A stretch of DNA of 24,658 bases from Chlamydiota bacterium. Lineage in GTDB: Bacteria; Chlamydiota; Chlamydiia; Chlamydiales; Rhabdochlamydiaceae. The stretch lies in the NCBI GenBank assembly GCA_013041585.1, contig JABEVM010000181.1, positions 1-24,658 on the forward strand, in the 5' to 3' direction. Positions 1-6,997 of the stretch are shown here, in pieces. How positions within the stretch are numbered: position 1 is the stretch's first letter; the number at the start of each line of letters is the position of its first letter. The translations under genes were made by a program, and so were the position numbers. The notes beneath the pieces are model-generated. The model saw only the letters and a list, made by a program, of their open reading frames with translations. It was not told the origin of the DNA and searched no databases.

Positions 1-33
1 ATAAATATTGAATTATGATTTAAAAAAGATGAT

Positions 34-63
34 TTGACTAAATTGTTATAAAATGAGTACAAT
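34..63 (+). promoter_or_regulatory. Sigma-70-type promoter for the EamA transporter
   Basis: TTGACT at 34-39 and TACAAT at 58-63 are separated by 18 bases. This is close to the vegetative consensus and sits about 33 bases upstream of the ATG at 96. Only sequence resemblance supports it. Confidence 0.6.
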
Positions 64-95
64 TCCATTTTCTTTACTAAAAAATAGAGAATCCA

Positions 96-1052
96 ATGCA
101 AATCCTTCTAGCCGTTCTCATGTTTGCCACCTGGACCACAATGTTCTCCTTCGGGAAAATCGCCTTAGCCCTAAGCCCTCCCTTATTCCTAACGGGCTTT
201 AGAATGGTCTTAGCAGGGGTCTTACTATTAGGATATCTCCTTATACGGAAAAGATCCTCTTTCAAGCTAAATCGGCAACAGGTCATTTCTTTAGTTCTCT
301 TAGGATTCTTTAGCATTTATCTCACTAACAGCTTGGAATTCTGGGGCTTACAACATCTTTCTGCCGCTAAAACCTGCTTCCTATATAGCTTATCCCCTTT
401 CTTTGCGGCCTTTTTCTCCTATTTGCATTTCAAAGAAAAAATTAACCTCAAAAAAGCGATTGGCTTATCTATTGGCTTCTTAGGGATTATCCCCGTACTT
501 TTTTACAAGACCGGGACAGAAGAAATCCTCCACGCTTTTAGTATCTTTAGCTGGCCGGAGCTTGCTTTAATAGGGGCTGTACTTTGCTCTGTATATGGAT
601 GGGTGCTTCTAAGGCTTGTTGTAAAAAACCAAACAGTTTCCCCCTCTATGGCTAACGGAAGTAGTATGTTAATTGGTGGGATGTTTGCTTTTATCCACTC
701 TTTCTTTGTGGAAAGCTGGACCCCAACTCCTGTAGCTGAAGGACAGATGGTCTCCTTTTTGCAGATCGTTCTTCTGATGACAGGGATTTCTAACATCCTC
801 TGCTATAATCTCTATGGAATGATGTTAAAACGCTTTACGGCAACGTTCCTTTCTTTTGTTGGCCTCTTAAGTCCTATCTTTGCTTCGATTTCTGGATGGG
901 TCTTTTTAGGAGAGCCTATTTCTTGGGTGATTGCTCTTTCAACATCAGTCGTATGCTTAGGTCTCTGGCTTGTGTACCAAGCAGAGCTCAAGCAAGGTTA
1001 CATCGTCAAGAAGTCTGAAGAAAAAACCTCTGAAGCTATCGCAGCTGGATAA
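96..1052 (+). CDS. DMT-superfamily (EamA) transporter, 318 aa
   Basis: An inner-membrane permease. The protein is almost entirely hydrophobic, with about ten predicted membrane helices in two similar halves (roughly residues 1-145 and 150-295), as in EamA transporters. The membrane segment is followed by a short charged tail rich in Lys and Glu. The second half contains the family-like stretch around SFVGLLSPIFASISGWVFLGEP (about residues 251-272; the Gly-Glu-Pro is typical of DMT carriers). The start at 96 follows a good promoter but has only a weak ribosome site. The substrate cannot be read from the sequence. DMT carriers move amino acids, nucleotide sugars or other metabolites, and a chlamydial S-adenosylmethionine carrier belongs to this superfamily, so metabolite uptake from a host is plausible. 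The gene stands alone and converges on the next gene, with a shared hairpin between them. Confidence 0.85.
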   Translation: MQILLAVLMFATWTTMFSFGKIALALSPPLFLTGFRMVLAGVLLLGYLLIRKRSSFKLNRQQVISLVLLGFFSIYLTNSLEFWGLQHLSAAKTCFLYSLSPFFAAFFSYLHFKEKINLKKAIGLSIGFLGIIPVLFYKTGTEEILHAFSIFSWPELALIGAVLCSVYGWVLLRLVVKNQTVSPSMANGSSMLIGGMFAFIHSFFVESWTPTPVAEGQMVSFLQIVLLMTGISNILCYNLYGMMLKRFTATFLSFVGLLSPIFASISGWVFLGEPISWVIALSTSVVCLGLWLVYQAELKQGYIVKKSEEKTSEAIAAG

Positions 1053-1059
1053 AAAAAAA

Positions 1060-1094
1060 TTCCACTCTCCGAGTATAGAGCCCAGAGAGTGGAA
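1060..1094 (-). terminator. Intrinsic terminator, minus strand (possibly shared)
   Basis: A perfect 10-bp inverted repeat (TTCCACTCTC at 1060-1069, GAGAGTGGAA at 1085-1094) has a 15-base loop. Read on the minus strand it is followed by nine T residues (complement of 1051-1059), a textbook terminator for the gene at 1125-1676. On the plus strand no U-run follows, so it would only weakly stop the transporter transcript. Confidence 0.8.
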
Positions 1095-1124
1095 AAATAC
1101 TACTAAAAAATCACTTTCTTTTTG

Positions 1125-1676
1125 CTATTGAATAGCTCCTAATAGATTCAATTGCCTTCTTACAATATCAAGCGCTTTGATCTCTGCTTTACACTCCGCT
1201 TCGATTTTACTCACTCGTCTAGAATAGACCGTAATTGCAGCGCCACTAAAAAACGCCGCGGCTGCAAACAAGAGAGATAGATTTCTTAGGGCTTTTGAGC
1301 TGATAACAGTAGCTGGAGTAATTCGTATGTCTTTTCCCAAAAATGTTCCCACATATGATTCCATCGCAGAAAGCAGAGAAAGCGTACTATAAACAACTGT
1401 ATATACGCTTGTTTTATTGATAGTCTGAATCAAGTTCGCCACTGTAAGTACTTTACGATTGAGAAGATCAATCTTCTTTAAATTCTCATCAAAGGTACCT
1501 TCTAATGATTTGATTACTGCTTGAGCAGGTTTAGCAACCTCTTCATAACCTTCTGAAGAGATAGTCGCTTTCAAGATATAACCTTGGTATGCTTGCTCTA
1601 AAAAATCTCTTATTGGTGTTGCATTTGCTGGGTTAGTAGTAACTACTTCAACAAAATTTAGTTGTGTCGCCATCAT
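1125..1676 (-). CDS. Hypothetical membrane protein with coiled-coil tail, 183 aa
   Basis: No family is recognised. The start at 1676 is chosen because AGGAGAG (complement of 1683-1689) lies six bases upstream of it. A longer reading from 1706 would put the ribosome site inside the gene. Residues 1-90 are soluble and mildly amphipathic. Residues about 90-112 are moderately hydrophobic. Residues about 132-151 (SLLFAAAAFFSGAAITVYS) are a clear membrane segment followed by Arg-Arg, and then a charged, coiled-coil-like tail to residue 183. There is no signal peptide. The gene is monocistronic, with its own promoter candidate and strong terminator. In an obligate intracellular bacterium such a protein could be an inclusion-membrane or type III-secreted protein, but the classic paired long hydrophobic domain is not clear, so function stays open. 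Confidence 0.75.
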   Translation of the reverse strand: MMATQLNFVEVVTTNPANATPIRDFLEQAYQGYILKATISSEGYEEVAKPAQAVIKSLEGTFDENLKKIDLLNRKVLTVANLIQTINKTSVYTVVYSTLSLLSAMESYVGTFLGKDIRITPATVISSKALRNLSLLFAAAAFFSGAAITVYSRRVSKIEAECKAEIKALDIVRRQLNLLGAIQ

Positions 1677-1710
1677 AAAAAACTCTCCTATGTTTAATAA
1701 AAACAATTAA

Positions 1711-1739
1711 ATAATAGAAAAGTTTTTATATTAATGCAA
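1711..1739 (-). promoter_or_regulatory. Candidate promoter for the 183-aa membrane protein
   Basis: On the minus strand TTGCAT (complement of 1734-1739) and TATTAT (complement of 1711-1716) are 17 bases apart, about 35 bases ahead of the ATG at 1676. The surrounding DNA is extremely A+T rich, so a chance match is possible. Confidence 0.4.
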
Positions 1740-1798
1740 AATTAAAAGCAATTTAAAATAAATTAATTAACAATAATTAAAAAAATTTAATGCAAGGA

Positions 1799-2938
1799 TT
1801 AATGACTTTGAATAAACTCTTGAAAGATTCCCTCATGACGAATCGGATCAAAAGCTTTTTCTTGTGCGATCTCTTGGATGTTTTGGACGCCGCTGCGAAG
1901 AGCAGCCGTGAGCCAACCAACAGCCGCTTTTGCCTGTGATAAAAATCCACAAGCAAATGCATTTCGAAGTGCAATCTCAGGATCTGCAGTAAACTGATAA
2001 CATTTTCCAGAAAGATCTAAAACAAGCTTATAATCTTTTTCTTCAAAAGCAAGCTTATGTAAGAGGCATAACGCATCTGGGGGAAGTTTAGAACGAATAG
2101 ATAAAAGAAGATCGTATGCTTCTTTAGTATGGCCTACTTTAGCAAGTAAAATACCTAGATACTGCGTAGCAATCGAGTAGATCACACCAGAGTGAGACTT
2201 TTGTCTAATTGTCTCTAAAATTTCTCTAGCGCTTTCTTCGCGGCCCAGTTGTAATTCCGTCTCCGCTTTTTGGAGCAACTCTTTTAATGCATCGCTTGAA
2301 TCCTCTTCAGAAAATAGACGGCTTTTTTTCCAGACTTCGTAACACTGGAAGGCAAGTAAAAAAAAGAGAGCTCCTAAAAAAAACTGAGAGATCACAAAAC
2401 TGAGTACACTGATGACTCCTGCAAGGACCATTCCAAAAAATTGCGCATAACGAATGCCCTTGTATCCAAAAATCGCTTCTAAAACGATACGAAGTAATTG
2501 TCCTCCATCAAGAGGAAAGACAGGAAGAAGATTAACTGCAGACCAAAAAAGATTTACGAAGCTAAATTTTTGCAGAAGTAAGCCCACATTCCCGCTGCTG
2601 AGACTTGGAACCAGCAAAAGAATTTGCGCGATCAGATATAAAAAGAATCCAAAGAGAGGTCCATTGAGAACGATAAGAAATTGTTTGTAATAAGGGAGAT
2701 TCTGTCCTTCGTAATAGGTCACTCCGCCAAAAGCTACAAGTTCAATACGCGGCTGCTTTTTACAGAGTAGAGCTGTGATCCCATGACCCATTTCATGAAA
2801 GAGCACAGAGATAAAAATAATCCCGATCCAAGTCAGCGTACCAACAAGTGTTCCGCTGCTTAAATATCCGATAACTCCAGCAAAAAGCCAAAAAACAGGC
2901 CTGACCGTTACTGGAATCCCAAAAAATGAATACGACAT
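1799..2938 (-). CDS. M50 site-2-type zinc metalloprotease with C-terminal TPR-like region, 379 aa
   Basis: A polytopic membrane protease expected to cut substrates within the membrane. The zinc-binding HEMGH motif is at residues 48-52 inside a membrane helix. The second metal-ligand motif NLLPVFPLDGG is at 136-146, with Asp144 as third ligand. Both motifs and their spacing match the M50B (SpoIVFB-like) group. There is no PDZ domain, so it is not an RseP/YaeL type. From about residue 200 the protein is soluble and helical, with repeated Leu/Ala patterns resembling TPRs, probably for protein recognition. The start at 2938 follows a GGAAAA-like ribosome site. It begins 38 bases after sucD ends on the same strand, so it is probably the last gene of the sucC-sucD unit. 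No convincing terminator was seen in the A+T-rich stretch after it. Confidence 0.87.
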   Translation of the reverse strand: MSYSFFGIPVTVRPVFWLFAGVIGYLSSGTLVGTLTWIGIIFISVLFHEMGHGITALLCKKQPRIELVAFGGVTYYEGQNLPYYKQFLIVLNGPLFGFFLYLIAQILLLVPSLSSGNVGLLLQKFSFVNLFWSAVNLLPVFPLDGGQLLRIVLEAIFGYKGIRYAQFFGMVLAGVISVLSFVISQFFLGALFFLLAFQCYEVWKKSRLFSEEDSSDALKELLQKAETELQLGREESAREILETIRQKSHSGVIYSIATQYLGILLAKVGHTKEAYDLLLSIRSKLPPDALCLLHKLAFEEKDYKLVLDLSGKCYQFTADPEIALRNAFACGFLSQAKAAVGWLTAALRSGVQNIQEIAQEKAFDPIRHEGIFQEFIQSH

Positions 2939-2976
2939 GCTATTTTTCCAAAACCTGAGGGTTTTATACCTTAAGA

Positions 2977-3858
2977 CTAACGTGATTGCTGCAGAGCTTT
3001 TTGTACTGCAAGGCCCATATCAGCTGGGGTATCTGCAATATGGACTCCGGCTTTTTTCAGTTCTCGAATCTTTTCTGTCGCTGTTCCTTTTCCACCAGAT
3101 ATGATTGCTCCGGCATGTCCCATACGTCTGCCAGGAGGAGCAGTCAGACCTGCGACAAAACCGGCAACCGGTTTTGTGCAATGCTTTTTTATCCAGTCGG
3201 CCGCTTCTTCTTCCGCGTTTCCTCCGATCTCACCAATCAAGAGAATCGCTTCCGTCTGAGGATCATTTTGGAAAAGTTCGAGGACGTCAATAAAATTCGT
3301 TCCATTGAGCGGATCTCCGCCGATCCCAACACAACTTGATTGTCCAAGTCCAAGTTGCGTAGTCTGCCAGACAGCTTCATAAGTCAAAGTTCCTGATCTA
3401 GAGACAATCCCTATTGAACCTTTTTCATGAATATAGCCGGGCATGATTCCGATTTTACACTCTCCTGGGGTAATAACTCCAGGACAATTTGGTCCGATTA
3501 AACGACTTGTTTTACTCTCTCTCATGACCCTGCTGACTTCTAACATATCTTTGATGGGGATCCCTTCTGTGATACATACGATCAAAGGGATTTTCGCATC
3601 TTCCGCCTCTAAAATGGCGTCCGCTGCAAAAGGGGCTGGTACAAAAATGACTGTGGCGTCGATCTCTAACGCTTTTTTCGCTTCATGCACCGTATCATAA
3701 ACAGGAAGACCTAGGGTTTCTTGTCCCCCTTTTCCAGGAGTGACTCCCCCAACAAAACTTGATCCATATGCAAGACATTGCTCGGTATGGAAGTGGCCAA
3801 ATTTTCCTGTGATCCCTTGTGTGATGACTTTTGTTTTTTTATTGATCAGAATCGACAT
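2977..3858 (-). CDS. sucD: Succinate-CoA ligase (ADP-forming) subunit alpha
   Basis: The alpha subunit of succinyl-CoA synthetase, the substrate-level phosphorylation step of the TCA cycle in the cytoplasm. The length (293 aa) is close to the usual 289-300. The N-terminal CoA-binding Rossmann region opens with MSILINKKTKVITQGITG, and VGGVTPGKGG follows at 36-45. The phospho-acceptor histidine is His248 in RRMGHAGAIISGGKGTA, equivalent to His246 in E. coli. The power-helix glutamate region LIGEIGGNAEE is at about 207-217. It starts nine bases after sucC ends, so the two are co-translated as the alpha/beta enzyme requires. The residues seen are consistent with an active enzyme. Confidence 0.97.
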   Translation of the reverse strand: MSILINKKTKVITQGITGKFGHFHTEQCLAYGSSFVGGVTPGKGGQETLGLPVYDTVHEAKKALEIDATVIFVPAPFAADAILEAEDAKIPLIVCITEGIPIKDMLEVSRVMRESKTSRLIGPNCPGVITPGECKIGIMPGYIHEKGSIGIVSRSGTLTYEAVWQTTQLGLGQSSCVGIGGDPLNGTNFIDVLELFQNDPQTEAILLIGEIGGNAEEEAADWIKKHCTKPVAGFVAGLTAPPGRRMGHAGAIISGGKGTATEKIRELKKAGVHIADTPADMGLAVQKALQQSR

Positions 3859-3867
3859 AAAATTTTC

Positions 3868-5037
3868 CTATTTTTTCAAAGTAGCAACAGCTTTTTTAGC
3901 GCCATCAGATAAACTATCTGCCGTAATGACGGCAAGCCCCGACTCGCGCAGTAATCTTTTTCCCTCATCCACATTTGTTCCTTCCATGCGTACTACGAGT
4001 GGAACTTGAAGGGACATATCCCTTACTGCAGCAATAATTCCTTCCGCTAAAGTCGCGCAGTTCATAATACCGCCGAAAATGTTTACAAAAATCGCCTGCA
4101 CTTTTGGATCGGAGAGAATGATTCTAAATCCTTCCGCTACCTTCTCTTTTGAGGCGCCGCCTCCCACATCGAGAAAATTGGCAGGTTTTCCACCAAAATG
4201 TTTAATGATATCCATGGTCGCCATTGCAAGTCCGGCGCCATTGACCATACATCCGATATTTCCATCTAACGCTATGTAGGCTAAGTCAAATTCTTTTGCA
4301 GCAACTTCACTTGCTGAGTATTGGCTTGGGTCGTACATGGCGGCTACTTCAGGCTGACGATATAACGCATTATCATCCACGCTGATTTTGGCATCTAAGG
4401 CCCACAGTTTTCCGCCTTTATCCAAAACCAAGGGATTGATCTCGATAAGAGATGCATCCAATTTCATAAACGCTTTTGCTAAGCGAGAGGCAAGTTTCAT
4501 CCCCTCTTTTGCAGCCTCGTCCTTCCAACCCATGAATTTTGCTAACTGCACTAAATGGTAGGAACGAACTCTTCCATCCATCGTGATAGGAATTTTCAAA
4601 ATCTTTTCAGGAAATTTATGTGCAATTTCCTCAATTTCCATACCGCCTTCTGGCGAAGCAAGTAAGATAGGTATTGCATGATCTCTATCGATCACAACAC
4701 TTATATAATATTCTTTAGCAATATCAACCGGGACAGAGAGCATTACGGTATTTGCAACCACCCCTTCCGGTCCTGTTTGGTTGTTGACCATCTTCATTCC
4801 CAAAAGAGAAGAGGCAACTTCTTCGATTTCTTTAGGGTTTTTCGCAAATTTCACACCGCCCGCCTTTCCCCTTCCTCCGGCATGCACTTGGATTTTGACA
4901 ACCGCTTCCGAAGAGCCTAAGTCAGCGATCGCTCTTTTTATATCCCCTCTGTGATGATGTGAGATTGTCGTAAACCACGGGATCGGAACGCCATAGTCTT
5001 GTAGCAATTGTTTCGCTTGAAATTCGTGAATGTTCAT
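3868..5037 (-). CDS. sucC: Succinate-CoA ligase (ADP-forming) subunit beta
   Basis: The beta subunit of succinyl-CoA synthetase, carrying the ATP-grasp nucleotide site and the partner surface for SucD. From the ATG at 5037 the product is 389 aa, beginning MNIHEFQAKQLLQDYGVP, which matches the family length and N-terminus. An in-frame ATG at 5091 would add 18 residues unlike the family, whereas the ATG at 5037 has a GGGGGG ribosome site seven to eight bases upstream, so 5037 is preferred. Visible marks are VHAGGRGKAGGVK (ATP-grasp loop), the SLIEINPLVL metal-site region, and NIFGGIMNC near the C-terminus. It is divergent from ftsY across about 90 bases and first in a sucC-sucD-protease unit. 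Confidence 0.97.
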   Translation of the reverse strand: MNIHEFQAKQLLQDYGVPIPWFTTISHHHRGDIKRAIADLGSSEAVVKIQVHAGGRGKAGGVKFAKNPKEIEEVASSLLGMKMVNNQTGPEGVVANTVMLSVPVDIAKEYYISVVIDRDHAIPILLASPEGGMEIEEIAHKFPEKILKIPITMDGRVRSYHLVQLAKFMGWKDEAAKEGMKLASRLAKAFMKLDASLIEINPLVLDKGGKLWALDAKISVDDNALYRQPEVAAMYDPSQYSASEVAAKEFDLAYIALDGNIGCMVNGAGLAMATMDIIKHFGGKPANFLDVGGGASKEKVAEGFRIILSDPKVQAIFVNIFGGIMNCATLAEGIIAAVRDMSLQVPLVVRMEGTNVDEGKRLLRESGLAVITADSLSDGAKKAVATLKK

Positions 5038-5130
5038 GCTAATATCCCCCCATATTAATTTCGTTATCCGCAACCTGCGATTTTCAAGCAAAAGATTTTT
5101 TGAAAAAAGTTCTTTGAAGAGCCTAAAACA

Positions 5131-6069
5131 ATGTTAAACTTTTTTACTACAAGTTACCAAAAGATTAAGTCCGCTCTTGGAAAAACAAGGTCGCTGCTTG
5201 GTAAAAAAATCAAAAATCTTTTCAGCAAACCTTGGGAAGAAGGTTCTTTTGATGAACTAGAAAAAATCTTGTATGAAGCAGATCTCGGAGCCGGGTGCGC
5301 CGGAGAGTTCACAGAACACATGCGCAAATTTCTGAAAAAAAATCCTTCGGCCTCTTCCGAACAGATCATAGAGTCTTTGCAGCAGAATGCTCTTACAATT
5401 TTAGAAGCCCCTTCTAGAGCTGTACCTACTACTCCTGCTGGAAGTGATCCTCTCGTGATTTTAGTCGTAGGAGTCAATGGAAGTGGAAAAACAACAACCA
5501 TTGCAAAACTTGCCAAACTTCTGCAGTCGCAAAATAAAAAAGTTCTTTTAGCCGCAGGAGATACATTCCGCGCGGCGGCAATTGAGCAGCTCACTACTTG
5601 GGCAGAAAGATGCGGCGTAGAAATTGTCAAATCCCTTCCCAAAAGCGATCCTTCTGCAGTTGCTTTTGATGCGATCACAGCTGCAAAAGCAAGAGGCATT
5701 GATGTAGTCCTTATCGATACAGCGGGAAGATTGCAAAATAAAACGGACCTCATGCAAGAGCTTGATAAGATCAAACGCGTATGCAGCAAAGTAGTCCCAA
5801 ATTCTCCTCATGAAGTTTTCCTAGTCCTCGATGCCAACACGGGGCAAAACAGTATTGATCAAGCGCAGACCTTCCATCAATTCACCCCTCTTACCGGTAT
5901 TATCTTGACCAAACTTGATGGTTCAGCAAAAGGTGGGATTGTCTTAGCAATTTACAAACAAATGGGGATCCCTGTACGTTATGTAGGTATTGGAGAAAAA
6001 GCAGAAGACCTCATGGTTTTCGATCCAAAAACATATGTACAAGCCCTTTTTGAAAGTGATGAAAAATAA
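5131..6069 (+). CDS. ftsY: Signal recognition particle receptor GTPase FtsY
   Basis: The membrane-associated receptor that pairs with Ffh to deliver ribosomes making membrane proteins to the translocon. At 312 aa it is a minimal FtsY with the N and G domains but no long acidic A domain. Residues 1-31 form a basic, amphipathic start likely to touch the membrane. The N domain spans about 32-95. G-domain motifs are GVNGSGKTT (114-122), DTFRAAAIEQL (144-154), DTAGR (196-200), TKLD (260-263) and the closing GIPVRYVGIGE stretch (279-289). The DTFRAAAIEQL form is typical of FtsY rather than Ffh, and no methionine-rich M domain is present. Its 3' end overlaps the next gene by 11 bases, so it leads a ftsY-orphan-priA unit. 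Confidence 0.96.
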   Translation: MLNFFTTSYQKIKSALGKTRSLLGKKIKNLFSKPWEEGSFDELEKILYEADLGAGCAGEFTEHMRKFLKKNPSASSEQIIESLQQNALTILEAPSRAVPTTPAGSDPLVILVVGVNGSGKTTTIAKLAKLLQSQNKKVLLAAGDTFRAAAIEQLTTWAERCGVEIVKSLPKSDPSAVAFDAITAAKARGIDVVLIDTAGRLQNKTDLMQELDKIKRVCSKVVPNSPHEVFLVLDANTGQNSIDQAQTFHQFTPLTGIILTKLDGSAKGGIVLAIYKQMGIPVRYVGIGEKAEDLMVFDPKTYVQALFESDEK

Positions 6070-6997
6070 CCATTCTCTTTTCCAAGAACAAGTTCTTGAA
6101 CTTTTAAATGATACGAAAAAGTTTTTGCAGCAAGAATCCCTTTCTGTAAAAGAGTTCCCCATTTCTTCAAAAGATCTTTCTTTTTTTCCAAAAGCCACGA
6201 CTCCAGCTACAAAGAAACCCCTTACAAAAACAACTCTTTCTGCGCCTCCTAAACTTGCAAGTAATCTTGTCAGCAAGCAAGCAAGCTTGCAACCACCCCT
6301 AACTCCAAATCCTAAACCTGCACTTAGAGAAAGCGTTTTAGTAGAACCTGTAAAAGCCCTTCCAAAGCCCATTACACCTTTCAAAGAAGAGAAGCAGCAG
6401 AAGAAAACTACTACCCAAGAAAGTACAAAAGACACCTCTGTTAAAAAAGACGAATTTTTAGCGCTGATTCCTTTAGAAAAACCGCATTATCTTCAAAATA
6501 CAGAAATCAAAAGGATTTTGCAGAAAATCGCTCCCGATCTGCACTTACTTGATGAAATCCCGGATGACAGCAAAGCAATTCTGAAGAAAGAGGCATGGAA
6601 ACATAAGAAAAAAGCCGCTGAAATCCTCATTCTTACCAAACAAACGGATGAGACACAGCTCGCATTTTTACAAAACATCGTGGCTGCATTAGAAGTTCAT
6701 TTCACAAGTTCTACCCTTTTCTCGATGCAAGGGATCAAATCCGCAAAAGATTTTGAAGCTTTATTCCCTTCTTCTGTAAAACTCATCATCGCTATCGAAA
6801 GAGAACTTTTGGATTTTGTACACCTTCTCTCCCAATACAAACAGATCCCATCACAAGGGAAAAGCTTTCTTGGAGAGATTCCGGTATTATTTATCAAACC
6901 ACTGCATGTATATCTAGATGACCCTGAAAATAAACGACTCTTATGGAAGCTCCTATGTCAGAAAGTGCCAGAAATTCTGTCGCCACAGTCGTCTTAG
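6059..6997 (+). CDS. Uncharacterised Lys/Pro-rich protein between ftsY and priA, 312 aa
   Basis: No family is recognised. The start is placed at 6059, where ATG overlaps the last 11 bases of ftsY. An upstream in-frame ATG at 5990 lies well inside ftsY and is less likely. Residues 1-40 are helical. About 44-128 is low complexity, rich in Lys, Pro, Thr and Ser, and probably disordered. About 130-312 looks globular, with LALIPLEKPHYLQNTEIK, a Lys-rich helix (KKEAWKHKKKAAEILILTK), and a hydrophobic C-terminal half ending in IPVLFIKPLHVYLDDPENK. There is no signal peptide and no membrane helix. The stop overlaps priA, whose ribosome site lies inside this gene, so the two are translationally linked. 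From memory, Chlamydia also has a conserved uncharacterised gene beside priA, and this may be its counterpart. That needs an alignment. Confidence 0.8.
   Translation: MKNNHSLFQEQVLELLNDTKKFLQQESLSVKEFPISSKDLSFFPKATTPATKKPLTKTTLSAPPKLASNLVSKQASLQPPLTPNPKPALRESVLVEPVKALPKPITPFKEEKQQKKTTTQESTKDTSVKKDEFLALIPLEKPHYLQNTEIKRILQKIAPDLHLLDEIPDDSKAILKKEAWKHKKKAAEILILTKQTDETQLAFLQNIVAALEVHFTSSTLFSMQGIKSAKDFEALFPSSVKLIIAIERELLDFVHLLSQYKQIPSQGKSFLGEIPVLFIKPLHVYLDDPENKRLLWKLLCQKVPEILSPQSS

Noticed and set aside
503..796. Open frame on the strand opposite the EamA transporter
   Set aside because: It is a shadow of a clearly coding, conserved transporter frame, with no ribosome site or family resemblance.
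2949..2964. Small hairpin AAAACC/GGTTTT between sucD and the M50 protease
   Set aside because: It has a weak six-pair stem and no U-run in the direction of transcription, so it is not listed as a terminator.
5154..5789. Long open frame antisense to ftsY
   Set aside because: The opposite frame encodes all FtsY GTPase motifs. The antisense product is Ser/Ala/Cys-rich without domain character.
5944..6435. Open frame antisense to the ftsY/orphan junction
   Set aside because: It is a shadow of the Lys/Pro-rich low-complexity coding region and has no start signals.
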